Assembly (NCBI RefSeq): GCF_017916325.1
Contig: NC_090151.1
Location: forward strand, 619,489-683,488
DNA length: 64,000 nucleotides
Origin: Leishmania martiniquensis
Taxonomy: Eukaryota > Euglenozoa > Kinetoplastea > Trypanosomatida > Trypanosomatidae
Reading direction: 5' to 3'
How positions within the stretch are numbered: position 1 is the first letter of the stretch; each line of letters begins with the position of its first letter. The position numbers and the translations under genes were made by a program. Positions 9,415 through 20,000 of the stretch are shown here, piece by piece. The notes under the pieces were generated by a model. That model was given only the letters and a program-made list of their open reading frames with translations. It did no database searches and was not told the DNA's origin.

Positions 9415-10704
9415 ATGAATATGGAGATCGGCCTCAAGTGCGCCTACGCTGCACTTCTTGTTGTATTTCTTTTTTTCACACACGAGTCACCCAAAGCAAC
9501 CGTCGGCACCACTACCGCCTCAAGCCGCTCCTCAAATCCTCGGATTATTCTGAACACCACAAGACTAGACTATGGGTACTGCCACTCCTCCCCCGTGGAG
9601 ATCGATGAGTGGACTGTATCGCTGCTGGATGTCCTCAACCGTGTTACCGTGTCACCTTACTTCCGCTACTTCAAGGTGAACAGCGCAAAGCCGTGCCCTT
9701 ATTGGGCAGTGAGCCTTTTGTGCACCAGTGCCGAAAACACCTGCGACGTATGCAAATGCGATGAGAACTCTATCCCAGAAGCTCTACGGGCCAACGAGGA
9801 TATGAGCGAACTTAACACGCCTGATGGCAGCGTCACACAGTTACTGCAAAAGCCTTCGAACCTGGATGAGTGGGGAGATTGGTTAAAAGCGGAAGACGGG
9901 GCGGAGTACGTGGATCTGGTATCTAATCCCGAGGGCAACACGGGATACTCTGGCCCTCTCGCAGCGCAGGTGTGGCGCGCCATCTACGCTGAAAACTGTT
10001 TGTTGTCGGACATAGGTGAAACTTGCCAGGAGGTATCCATCCTCAAGACGCTCTTGAGTGGGCTACACATGTCCATCAACATCCACGTCTGCACTAGCTT
10101 TTACAAGGATCCTAAGCTCACTTCACCACAACACAATGCTGGAATTTACAATAGCCCAAACATTTCTTTCTATCCGAACTGCGAGATGTACAACAGACGT
10201 ATTGCGCCGTTTCCAGACTATGTAGGCAACCTATATATACTTTATCAGTTCACTCTTCGCGCCCTCGCGAAGGCAAAGCTGCTCTTCACAAGTGACGTCA
10301 ACATTTTCAATACGGGTGCAAACGGCGAGGCAACTCGCACCGATCTGGAGCTTCATGAGAACATCAAGGAGCTCTTCAACTCGCGCCTTATCTGCTATCG
10401 CACCTTCGATGAAAGCGCTTTTCTGGAATCTGAGAAGGGTCGGTCTCTGGTTCCACAGTTCAAAGCGATGATGCTGAACGTTTCACGTCTAATGGACTGT
10501 GTGACGTGTGAGAAGTGCCGCATCTGGGGTAAGTTGGAGACGAAAGGCATTGCAGTAGCTATGAAGGTCATAATGAACCCCAATAAGGAGCTGATCACCT
10601 TAGATAGATCTGAAATGGTGACTTTGGTGAACCTGGCTCGGCAGTTAGCGTTTTCGGTGCGCAATGCACAGCGACTCGGCACTGTGTGCAAGAACGATGC
10701 TTGA
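9415..10704 (+). CDS. ERO1: endoplasmic reticulum oxidoreductin 1
   Basis: This protein of 429 residues re-oxidises protein disulfide isomerase using FAD and oxygen, driving disulfide formation in the ER. A hydrophobic segment at about residues 6-22 acts as signal or anchor. The shuttle cysteines are visible as CDVCKC (C110, C113, C115), followed by the family phrase IPEALR. The central FAD-binding block includes GYSGPLAAQVWRAIY and LLSGLHMSINIH. The active-site triad is CVTCEKC (C362, C365, C368), followed by RIWGKLETKG, close to the family consensus. Length is near that of yeast and human ERO1, and all key cysteines are present. It is the first clearly recognised gene of the rightward unit. 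An overlapping plus frame (9303-9608) is a shadow. Confidence 0.95.
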   Translation: MNMEIGLKCAYAALLVVFLFFTHESPKATVGTTTASSRSSNPRIILNTTRLDYGYCHSSPVEIDEWTVSLLDVLNRVTVSPYFRYFKVNSAKPCPYWAVSLLCTSAENTCDVCKCDENSIPEALRANEDMSELNTPDGSVTQLLQKPSNLDEWGDWLKAEDGAEYVDLVSNPEGNTGYSGPLAAQVWRAIYAENCLLSDIGETCQEVSILKTLLSGLHMSINIHVCTSFYKDPKLTSPQHNAGIYNSPNISFYPNCEMYNRRIAPFPDYVGNLYILYQFTLRALAKAKLLFTSDVNIFNTGANGEATRTDLELHENIKELFNSRLICYRTFDESAFLESEKGRSLVPQFKAMMLNVSRLMDCVTCEKCRIWGKLETKGIAVAMKVIMNPNKELITLDRSEMVTLVNLARQLAFSVRNAQRLGTVCKNDA

Positions 10705-11307
10705 ATGGGAAGGGTTGCAAATCTGCCTCTTTCAGATGGACCGGGTATCTGTGAGTGTTACACCCCTTCTTTCGACTAAGCATGTTTGAATCAGAACTCT
10801 TTGGCTATCGAGTGCCTGCAGGCTCTTATTTTTTTCTTCGAGCATACAGTGCATGAGGTTTCATAGCTGTGAACTTTGTCTCGGCTTTACGTATGGGCTG
10901 TAATCTATCTTCGATTCGTTCCTTTCCTCTTGAACTTGTGTCCTAGCAGTGAGAAACAGATGAGGTAGGGAGTGAGCAAATGCGCTTCTTGCCTGGCCTA
11001 CGCATACATGCATCTCAGCTACCCCTGCGTTCGCTGCCAGAATCCACAATTGGAAGCGGTCTCTGCCTTGCTCTCACACCTTTGTGCCATTGGTAGCACT
11101 TTCGTTGTTTCTCTACCTTCTTAACCTCCTCACGTCTTTCCACTGACCAACGCTTCTGACGTTAGTGCAGCTTTTTTCTCCGTCTTCCTTCCTTTGCCTT
11201 TCAGCGGCTAATCCGACTGCTCTAAAAGTCACACGCTTTCGAGCTGTGCAGCAAAATAGACTTGAATGACACCATAGAGACTTACTCTTCCACTGCTCAC
11301 TTACAGC
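10705..11307 (+). other. intergenic region ERO1 - polymerase alpha
   Basis: No gene is seen. It holds the ERO1 3' UTR and the polymerase alpha 5' region. A strong pyrimidine tract lies at about 11170-11202 with AG at 11203-11204, a likely trans-splice acceptor 104 nt before the next ATG. Confidence 0.6.
11170..11204 (+). promoter_or_regulatory. candidate trans-splice acceptor for polymerase alpha
   Basis: The run CTTTTTTCTCCGTCTTCC continues as T/C-rich sequence to TTTCAG. The AG at 11203-11204 is the first after the tract. Confidence 0.5.
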
Positions 11308-14300
11308 ATGCCCGGTGGCGAAGATGGAACAATGTGTCGGTCCTCCCACAAGCCCACTGCCCCCAACTTCGATGAGACCCAAGAGGATCAGTGGAGATTA
11401 TTAAGGGAGGAAATACTTCAGTCTGGCGAGGACGAAGATATCCCACAGTCCGGCGACCTTGCCATTCCGCATCTCCCCTCGGCGAAAAAAGCAGCAAAAC
11501 GACTGAGGAAGCCCTCATCAGCCACAAGTCTGACACCAAAGCCGAGGCAGCAGACACTTGCCCAGTCTATGAGCGACATGGACATGGATCGTCTGTTGAA
11601 GCGGTACCGCATTGATGAGGATGCTGATGTCGCAGTGGATATCGATGTATCGCATCTGCTGCAGCAGCACGGTGATGCTGAAGACTATGATGAAGAACTG
11701 GAAGTAACCCTGACTGCCGACGAATTCCTAGCGAGGCTGGCGAGCGCAGATGCAGCGCCAGCAGGCAGCAGTGCCAAGGTGAAGTGCGAGGGTGAAGGCA
11801 AGATGACCGTGGTTGCATTGGAGGACGAGCCGCTCAAGTTTGAAGAAGACCGAAGCGCTAAGCCGCCTTGTCCTAGGCCGACACCGTCAGCTGGTGGTGG
11901 CGCGGGCTACCGCAAGGAAGAGACGCCAAAGCAGGGTATTGAGATCGCCGCAAACTTGGCACCAATGACAGAGGCAACGCAGCTCGTGATGCCAGTGGTC
12001 CCCTACAGGCCAGAGGAAATGACTGAGGGCCTTTTTTACTGGTTTGACGCTCGTGAGCAACCGTACACGCTTTCTATTGACCCAGGATCGCTGTTTCTTT
12101 TTGGGAAAATGATGGTAGAGAAAAACGGGCGATCCTCCTACTTATCGTGCTGCGTTCGTGTGCGAAATATGTACCGTAGCATTTTTGTTCTACCGAAAGA
12201 GGGCTCATCACAGCAGGATGTCGTGAAGGAAATCAATGACATCTGCCGCAACCAGGGAGTTGAGCAGCGCCGCATCAAATTTGTGGAGCGCTACTACGCT
12301 TTCGAGGAGCCGGAAATCCCTCACGAAAAGACGTGCTGGGCAAAGCTGCGATACCCTGGCCGCTACCCGCCACTGAATGCGAAGGGACCGTTTCGGCACA
12401 TTCGGGTAATCATGGGCGCGTCCACGTCTCTCCTTGAGCTATTTTTGATCAAACGAAAGCTGAAAGGACCCAGCTTTCTCCGCATCAGTGGCCTGGCCGC
12501 GTCGGCGAGTCGCGTTTCGCACTGCGCTCTTGAGTTTAGTGTCGAATCTCCGAAGAGCGTCCGAATCGAGGACACAAGGCTGCCGGTTCCGCCGTTTACG
12601 CTAGCAAGTGTTCAGATACATGCCCAGCTTGATAGCAGAGGCGCCTCCAATGAGATTCTAATCGTATCTGTCGCAGTCTACAAGGACGTCAATATTGAGA
12701 GCAGGGTCTGCTGCATTCCTGACACTATTATGACTGGCGTGCGCCCTGCCTCAATGTCCGCCCTTTTGCCGATCGATCTGGAAAGTTACTGCAACGCCAA
12801 AGGTCTGCCCGGCGTGCGTCGCTTCGCTAACGAGCGCGCGTTGCTCGACTGGCTTGCAGAACAACTCGGCAAAGTCGATGCGGACATGATGATCGGCCAC
12901 AACTTCCTCAGCTTCACGCTGGACACGCTTCTCCGCCGATACCAGGAGCTGAGCATCTCCTCGTGGTCTACCATTGGCCGCCTAGACTTGAAACGACTCC
13001 CACGCTTCCAGGGTACCGCACCCAACACGAATCAGGGAAAGGAGACGTGCATCGGGCGACTTGTAGTGGACTCCTACTTGCTCTCGCGGGAGCACTACAA
13101 GACGGTGAATTACAGGCTGCTGTCGCTTGCAGAGCAGATGCAACTACAGGGGATTACTAAGGGCAGCAACAAGTTCGAACCTGGGATCTCGGTACTCACA
13201 CCGACAACATTGTCGATATCGCGCGAGATCTACGATGTGCTGCTGCAGGTGTGCAACTGCGCTGTGCTATCCACGGCTGTCATCTCGCATCTAGATGTGA
13301 TTCGACTGACGAAGCGCCTTACCACCATTGCAGGGAACCTGTGGAGCCGTACCCTGCTTGGTGCCCGCTCCGAGCGTATCGAGTACCTCCTGCTACATAC
13401 GTTCCACGACCTCAAGTTCATTACCCCTGATCGCCATGTGCAAGAGTTTAAGCGGGGCCGAGACGACGACGAGGAGGATGGCAAACGGAAGGCCAAGTAC
13501 CAAGGCGGCATGGTGCTCGACCCCAAATGCGGCCTGTATTCGGATTACATTTTACTTCTCGACTTCAACTCATTGTACCCATCTCTGATTCAGGAGTTCA
13601 ACATTTGCTTTACCACCGTTGATCGCGAAAATAGGAGTGAGGTTGATGTGCCACCACCGGAAAACCTTATCTGCGCCTCATGCACCGCGGCGGGCCTCTC
13701 CTCACCGTGCTTGCACAAGTGTGTGCTGCCGAAGGTGATCAAGAGTCTTGTAGACAGTCGCCGTGAGGTGAAGCGGCTTATGAAAGCGGAGAAGGACGTG
13801 AACAGCTTGGCGCTTCTGGAGATTCGCCAGAAAGCGCTGAAGCTGACGGCTAACAGCATGTACGGCTGCCTCGGCTTCGAATACTCCCGCTTCCACGCGC
13901 AGCCGCTTGCCGAGCTTGTCACGCGTCAAGGTCGTCTGGCGCTGCAGAGCACGGTAGATCTCATCCCTCAGCTGAACCCCTCCCTGCGGGTGATCTACGG
14001 CGACACCGACTCCGTCATGATCCAGACAGGAATCAAGAACGACATCAAGGCAGTCAGGGACCTTGGGCTAGACTTGAAGGCAAAGATCAATAAGCGCTAT
14101 CAGAGCCTTGAGATCGACATTGACGGCGTCTTTCGAGCTATTCTGCTGCTGAAGAAGAAAAAGTACGCTGCACTGACGGTAACGGACTGGCAGGAGGAGG
14201 GCAAGACGTACAAGAGGGAGGTGAAGGGGCTCGACATGGTGCGGCGTGATTGGTGTCCGCTCTCGAAGCATGTGTGCGACTCGGTGCTGAGTCGGGTCCT

Positions 14301-15327
14301 GAACGCGGAAGGCAGCGAGGACATTCTTGACTACCTTATGAACTACATGCGAGATGTGGCGCAGCAGGTGCGGGATGGGCGCTACACGCTCGACGAATTC
14401 GTCATCTCGAAGAGCTTGACAAAGGAGCCTGAGGCGTATCGCGGCAACGGCTTTCCTCACGCCACTGTCGCGCTGCGTATGAAGCAGCGGAGGGAACTGG
14501 TGCGTGTCGGTGATCTGATCCCGTACGTCATCTGCACCGGCGACCGGCTGACTGACAAAGCGTTTCACGTGGATGAGGTGCGGCAGAACAGCCAGTTGCA
14601 CATCGATTCGGAGTGGTATCTCTCCGCGCAGATCTATCCCCCAGTCATGCGCTTGTGCGAGCACATTCAGGGCTTCTCCAACGCCCAGCTGAGTGAGGCG
14701 ATGGGAATTTCCTGCCACACCGGCGCCAAGCTGGACGAGGATGAGGTGGATACGATGAACGACTTCTCGCACAGCTCCCTATTTCAGAGCCGAAACTTGG
14801 AGGAATGCTTCCCAACTGCCCTTCCGCTTCAGGTGGCGTGCACGCATTGCCGCCTCATGATCCCGATCAATCCGCATGCGCGGGTGCTGGAGGTGCTTAC
14901 TGACCAGGAAAGGCAGCGAGACCGCTTCGACTTGTACGTGTGCGTCAGCTGCCGCAAGTCGCTGCCGGTGGACTACGTCGCCAACTGCTTCACCCAGACG
15001 TGCTACGGTATTATCCGGCAGTTTTACGAGTGCGGCGGGAGCGCAGCTGCCGTCAAGGCAGTGCGGATACAGTTTACGTACTACCGCGCACTGTTTGATG
15101 TGCCGCACGCTCCAGGCTGCCCAGCGCGGGTAAAAGATGCTCACTACTATCAAGCGCGCCGCTGCCTCGGCGTGGATCGCCGTTTGTACACGCTGGCGGA
15201 GGCGGCGGATCCGGCGGTGCAAGAGGTGGCCGACCCAGTCGACCCTCTCAACATTGCTGCCGAGACTATTTACAAGCGCATCGATCACCTGTTTGTTGAT
15301 CTCGACTCACTCTTCGCCGGCATCTAA
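11308..15327 (+). CDS. POLA1: DNA polymerase alpha catalytic subunit
   Basis: This is a 1339-residue family B polymerase, the catalytic subunit of the primase complex that starts leading and lagging strands in the nucleus. Catalytic motifs are intact: DFNSLYPSLIQ at about residue 752, KLTANSMYG at about 845 and YGDTDSVMI at 897. DFNSLYPS plus YGDTDS supply the two metal-binding aspartates. The N-terminal about 300 residues are acidic and variable, as in other alpha subunits. The exonuclease-like domain lacks a clear full DxE set, which fits the known absence of proofreading in alpha. The C terminus has a CTHC...CVSC zinc module (C1178, C1181, C1212, C1215). The second cysteine module looks reduced (C1227-x4-C1232, then only a lone cysteine). 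The start ATG is the first after the splice-like signal. Confidence 0.95.
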   Translation: MPGGEDGTMCRSSHKPTAPNFDETQEDQWRLLREEILQSGEDEDIPQSGDLAIPHLPSAKKAAKRLRKPSSATSLTPKPRQQTLAQSMSDMDMDRLLKRYRIDEDADVAVDIDVSHLLQQHGDAEDYDEELEVTLTADEFLARLASADAAPAGSSAKVKCEGEGKMTVVALEDEPLKFEEDRSAKPPCPRPTPSAGGGAGYRKEETPKQGIEIAANLAPMTEATQLVMPVVPYRPEEMTEGLFYWFDAREQPYTLSIDPGSLFLFGKMMVEKNGRSSYLSCCVRVRNMYRSIFVLPKEGSSQQDVVKEINDICRNQGVEQRRIKFVERYYAFEEPEIPHEKTCWAKLRYPGRYPPLNAKGPFRHIRVIMGASTSLLELFLIKRKLKGPSFLRISGLAASASRVSHCALEFSVESPKSVRIEDTRLPVPPFTLASVQIHAQLDSRGASNEILIVSVAVYKDVNIESRVCCIPDTIMTGVRPASMSALLPIDLESYCNAKGLPGVRRFANERALLDWLAEQLGKVDADMMIGHNFLSFTLDTLLRRYQELSISSWSTIGRLDLKRLPRFQGTAPNTNQGKETCIGRLVVDSYLLSREHYKTVNYRLLSLAEQMQLQGITKGSNKFEPGISVLTPTTLSISREIYDVLLQVCNCAVLSTAVISHLDVIRLTKRLTTIAGNLWSRTLLGARSERIEYLLLHTFHDLKFITPDRHVQEFKRGRDDDEEDGKRKAKYQGGMVLDPKCGLYSDYILLLDFNSLYPSLIQEFNICFTTVDRENRSEVDVPPPENLICASCTAAGLSSPCLHKCVLPKVIKSLVDSRREVKRLMKAEKDVNSLALLEIRQKALKLTANSMYGCLGFEYSRFHAQPLAELVTRQGRLALQSTVDLIPQLNPSLRVIYGDTDSVMIQTGIKNDIKAVRDLGLDLKAKINKRYQSLEIDIDGVFRAILLLKKKKYAALTVTDWQEEGKTYKREVKGLDMVRRDWCPLSKHVCDSVLSRVLNAEGSEDILDYLMNYMRDVAQQVRDGRYTLDEFVISKSLTKEPEAYRGNGFPHATVALRMKQRRELVRVGDLIPYVICTGDRLTDKAFHVDEVRQNSQLHIDSEWYLSAQIYPPVMRLCEHIQGFSNAQLSEAMGISCHTGAKLDEDEVDTMNDFSHSSLFQSRNLEECFPTALPLQVACTHCRLMIPINPHARVLEVLTDQERQRDRFDLYVCVSCRKSLPVDYVANCFTQTCYGIIRQFYECGGSAAAVKAVRIQFTYYRALFDVPHAPGCPARVKDAHYYQARRCLGVDRRLYTLAEAADPAVQEVADPVDPLNIAAETIYKRIDHLFVDLDSLFAGI

Positions 15328-17077
15328 GTCGTGTGCACCGCCATATCACCTCTGCGCGTGTGCGAGGAGGGCATATGCGACCTGCGGGCAGATCTGGAGA
15401 GTGCAGTGGGCGCACACGTGGTGAGCGGCGGAGCTGCCAAGGAAAGTAAGGACTGAGCCAGGCGGGGCTGCGCTTTCGTTTGCTGAGGCACTACGCAGAG
15501 CGCGTCAGTTCTTCACGGCTGCCGATGCCGCTCTCTCATTCGGTGCCCTGCCACCCGCGCGTGCTAGCGAGCTAAATATTCTTCGTCGCAAGCCTCAGCG
15601 TATTTCCTGCATCTTGTAACCGTTGTGCGAGCCTTCGCTGCACCTCTCTATCCTCTCCGTCTCCCTCCCTCTCCCCCTCCCTCCTCCTTTGCGTCTTCGA
15701 AAAGGCAGACGAGAACGTGTGAGGTGTGTGACAGTGGCGACTTGAATCGCCCATCGTCCCATTCTAGTTTCGCCTTTCTTTCCCAGCCCCGTCGTCCTTT
15801 TATCCCTTCTCTGTAGGCGCGATGAGCACGTGTGTACACACTATGAGTGAGAGTGTGTCGAAGAACAATTCGATGTGAGTCTGCGCAACATGAATGAGAG
15901 CCCGAAGGAAGGAGATGGGTGGGGCAGGAGACTGCCGTCGTCGCAGCGAGATCGTCCAATACAGTGCAGCATCTCCTTGGGTCAGTACCATAGCTCATTC
16001 GGATGAGCGTGCATCATCACATGTGCTCTCCATATGAGCCTGGCTGGGGGTCCTGAGCAGCGGAACACACATTTTCGCTGTGTCGTTTGTTTGTTCTTCC
16101 GGTGCTGGATAGCTCCACCGAATGCATATAATTCTCTGCAAGCACGAGCATAGAAGTGAGCAGCGTGATCTCTTAAGCTTGTGTTTCGCGTGTGCCGTGA
16201 GTCTTTCTCTGTGTCGCTTTATCAACATGTTGTTTCACTTGAGACGACGCGTTTATCACCTCGCTAGTGAGCTCACCAGCTAATCCGGGGCAGAAGGGAG
16301 AAGTAGGCGAGGGCAGCGGGAAGTGGAGGCTGTCAGTGCTCTTCGAATGAGGTGACACAACCACTTGAAGTTAAATCCTTCTTCTGAGGCAATGGCGACT
16401 GGCGACGAGAAGAGCCTCAGCTCTCCAATACGTGCTCCTGCCTCCCTCCCTCGTCACGCGTAGTGCGTGAGGGTAGAAGAAAGGCGCAGACCTCTTGTCC
16501 TTGTCGCTCTGCCAGCCAGTACAACGCTGCCGTCTCTCCGTTTTCACTCCTTATTGCGCCTCGCTTTCGGCTCTTTAACCTGACACGGACCATAGTCTGA
16601 AGGGCGCAGGCACGCGCGGCTATCTTTCGTGCCATGGGTTGTGTGCAGGGTGATCTCAAAATGCCGATGCCTCTCGCTGCTTGCATTCTCTGCTTGCATT
16701 CTCTGCTGTGCCTGCCGCTGCTGATGCTGTGCGTGTTTGTGTGTGTGTATGAAGAGGAGGGCTGGGCGGCTAACCTGCTTTCCTTCCGCATCTTGCGCAC
16801 ACAGTGCCGCTTTCCTCTCGTGTCTCTTCTTGTCTTCGTACCCTTCTCTCTCTTCGCCTTCTCTTTCTTCGCCTTCCCAATATAAAAGTGGCCTGTCCAA
16901 GTTAGCTGTTCTTCCCATATTGCAGCTCAGAAGACGCGGAGCAGCGATTGCCTGCCAGTCTCCTTATTCACTCCTCACGGGCGCTATTGCGGAGGCTAAT
17001 AAAAGCGGCAGGCCTTGACACAGCTGCTTGACCTTGCTTTCCTCCGTTCTGCTCGAGACGGGGTCGCTTCCGTCGCC
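15328..17077 (+). other. intergenic region polymerase alpha - CFAP57
   Basis: About 1.75 kb without a convincing gene. Open frames on either strand here are short and biased in composition. Polypyrimidine tracts lie at about 15655-15700 and 16840-16880, the latter being a plausible acceptor region for CFAP57. A small direct duplication (TTGCATTCTCTGC) is at about 16681-16706. Confidence 0.6.
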
Positions 17078-20000
17078 ATGCTGCAAAACCCGCGGATGAT
17101 CGAGCGCCGCATGGTGTTCGGCGTGTGCGAGGATGTCAAAGATGGCCTGCATTACCTTGACGAAGACTATATTGCCTGGATCGCTGGCGAGAGTCTTGTG
17201 CTGTTCGATACACAGCAAGGCACACAGGAGCTCGTGCTGTGCACTCCCGGATGTGAGGGGGTGACGGCGATGGCCTTGGCTCCCAGTCGTCGCCTCTTGG
17301 CAGTGGCCGAGTCGGGCAAGGCTCCGTTCATCGTCATCTACCTCTTTGATCCCACTGCCTCTCCACGTATCAAGCGACGCTCCGTGCTGCACTTCTCTGA
17401 CGTCGGCTCCCACGCGTTTGTCTCGCTCTCCTTCTCCCAGGACGGCCGATACCTCGTTGCTCTTGGCGGTTTCCCAGAATGGAAGCTGGTGTACTGGGAC
17501 GTGGAGAAGCACAAGATGCTCGCCCACGGCACGGCACTAGAGAGCGCCATGCTTGCCAAGGATAATCGTCACCTCAAACAGTGCTCCATCTCCCCCTACG
17601 ATGCCTCTCTCATCTGCGTCACGGGGCGGGGCTGTGTAAAGTTCTTCTCCTACACGGAAGGCCACCTGTTCCCAACCTCCGGCGGGGTGGAGGCGCCAGA
17701 TGTGCACTACCTGGCCCACACCTGGATGATCGAGGAGGAAAGTCGACTCGTCGTGTCCACCGACAACGGAGACCTCCTGCTCTTCGAGCAGCAGCAGTAT
17801 AAGCACCCCCTTCCACTGTCCCCGTCTGACGGCATCCCCATCACGGCTTTGGCGTCCTACACGAAGGGGTTTGTCTGCGGTGGCGACATGGGCCTCATCA
17901 CGCTCTTCGAGCGGACACTCAGCAAGGAGATGTACCGCAAGGTACGCACGTTCCGCTTTGCTGCCGAGGGAAAGTATGGCGCTACTACGGACTTGACAAC
18001 GGCGTCGAAGATTGGCGCCGAGGTCCCTATCATTCGCGCCTTCACCTTCACCCCTCCTCCAGCAGAGGAGCTGCTTGCCTTCCTCACAAGTACAAAACAG
18101 ATTTATGCGCTGAATGTGCCGAATGCGGACTTCACGAAGGCCGAGGACATGGTCTTTCAGCCGGTCGGGCAGCCTTTTCACACGAGCGGCATCGTTTCGG
18201 TAGACTTGTGCGTCCAGCGGCCGCTTGTCGCTACGGCCGGCCGTGACGGCAGCGTGTTTCTGTGGAACAGCATCACCAACGTGGTGGAGATGCGCAACTA
18301 CTTTCACGAAGAGATTGTCAGCATGGCAATGCACCCATCCGGATTGCACATGATCATTGCCTTTACAGATTCGCTGCGCGTATTCAACGTGTACCAGAAA
18401 GAGTTGTGCGAGTTCAAGCGTATCGGCATCCGAAACTGCACCACGTGCCGCTTCAGTCACGGCGGGCAGTACTTCGCCGTCGCCAGCTCCACCATAATCC
18501 ACGTCCACTACACGTACACTTGCGAACTGCTTGGTCACCTGCGCGGGCACAACAGCAAAGTGCGCAGCCTCAGCTTCGTGCCCCCGGATGACACGCGCCT
18601 CATTTCGTCTGGGGCCGACGGCGCCGTCTTTGAGTTTAGCCTGTGTGATTTCCACAAGGTCCGAGACAGCGTCACAAAGGCCGTCACGTACTACTGCGGC
18701 GCGGCGGATGTGCACACTATCTGGGCTGCCGGAAACGATCGCAAGATGCGGCAGATGGACCGAGCCACAATGCTGCAGACGATCGAATACAACCTGCCAG
18801 ACGCGTCGATGCGGTGCATGCTGGTGAGTCAGTCTCTTAAACTCCTCTTTGGCGGCTTCGAAAACGGCACCGTCCGTGTGTTCAACACATACCTCGGGGA
18901 GAAGCTGAACGGACCGGTGGCGGACCGAGGCGGTGGCGGTGCCGGCGCTGTAGGGGTTGGAGGCAGCGGCGACGGGCATCACGGAAATCCGCGCATCATA
19001 ACGGCGCCACGGGACATCACCATCGAGTCGCACGCCACTCACATTGGCATGGTCACGGCCATGGCTCTCTCGCACGATGAAGGCTTGCTCGTCACTGTCG
19101 GCGAGGACGGAATGGTAGTCTTTTGGGATGTTGTGGCTCCGCATCGTGGGTCTGTGAAGCAGCTCGAGTACACGACAGAGCTCCTTGTCGATCGCCGTGA
19201 CCTAGACGCTTCCAGGCAGCTCCTGCAAAGCCTCGCCGATCAGGTGAAGGACCTGCAGCAGCGCATGGCGCAGCAGAAGCTGAAGAAGGAACGGCAGCAC
19301 GAGGAGCAGATCGCCCAGCTTGACCGAGAGTACCAAAGTGAGATGCAGAAGCAAAAAGCAGAGATCGCCGTGCTGCACGCGGCCAAAGGCGAGCAGGCCA
19401 TCCGCTTCACTGAGTTCATGGCGGAGATGGAGCAGAAGTCGGCCCAGGCGCTCACCCAGACCGAGGACGACTACCGCTGCAAGATCGAGTCACTCAGTAG
19501 CCGTGCCGATCAACTGCGCCACCTCATTGCGGAAGCGGATGCGACACACGCACGTGAGAAGGCGCTCTTGCAGGGCGAGGCGGAGGCCCAGCGCCGGATG
19601 GACAAGCAGCGGCAGCAGAAGGAGCTCTACGCGCTGGATGAGGAGCAGCACCGCATTGCGGCCGAGAAGGAACGCAACGACACGGAGACAGAGGCGATGT
19701 GCGCCATGATTGAAGAGGACAACGACACGGAGATCGTGAAGGCAAAGGAGAACTACGAGAAGCGTCTCCGTGAACAGGAGGAGGAGGCGGCGGTGCTGCA
19801 GTCCGCCAACAACGTGCTCCTCTCCAAATTGAACCTGAGCCGTGCTGAGCTAGAGGCCAAGATGGCCGATGTCACGGAGAAACTGCGGCAGCAGACGGTG
19901 CTAGAGTCGCACATCGACTCGGCCAAACGCGACATCGAAGCCCTCACTAATGAGGTGCGGGAGCGAGGGGAGACGATCGCCGAGAAGGACCGCCGCATCC

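Noticed and set aside
17537..19144. A 535-codon minus-strand frame under CFAP57
   Set aside because: It is a shadow of the plus-strand WD40 region; the plus reading matches CFAP57 in detail.
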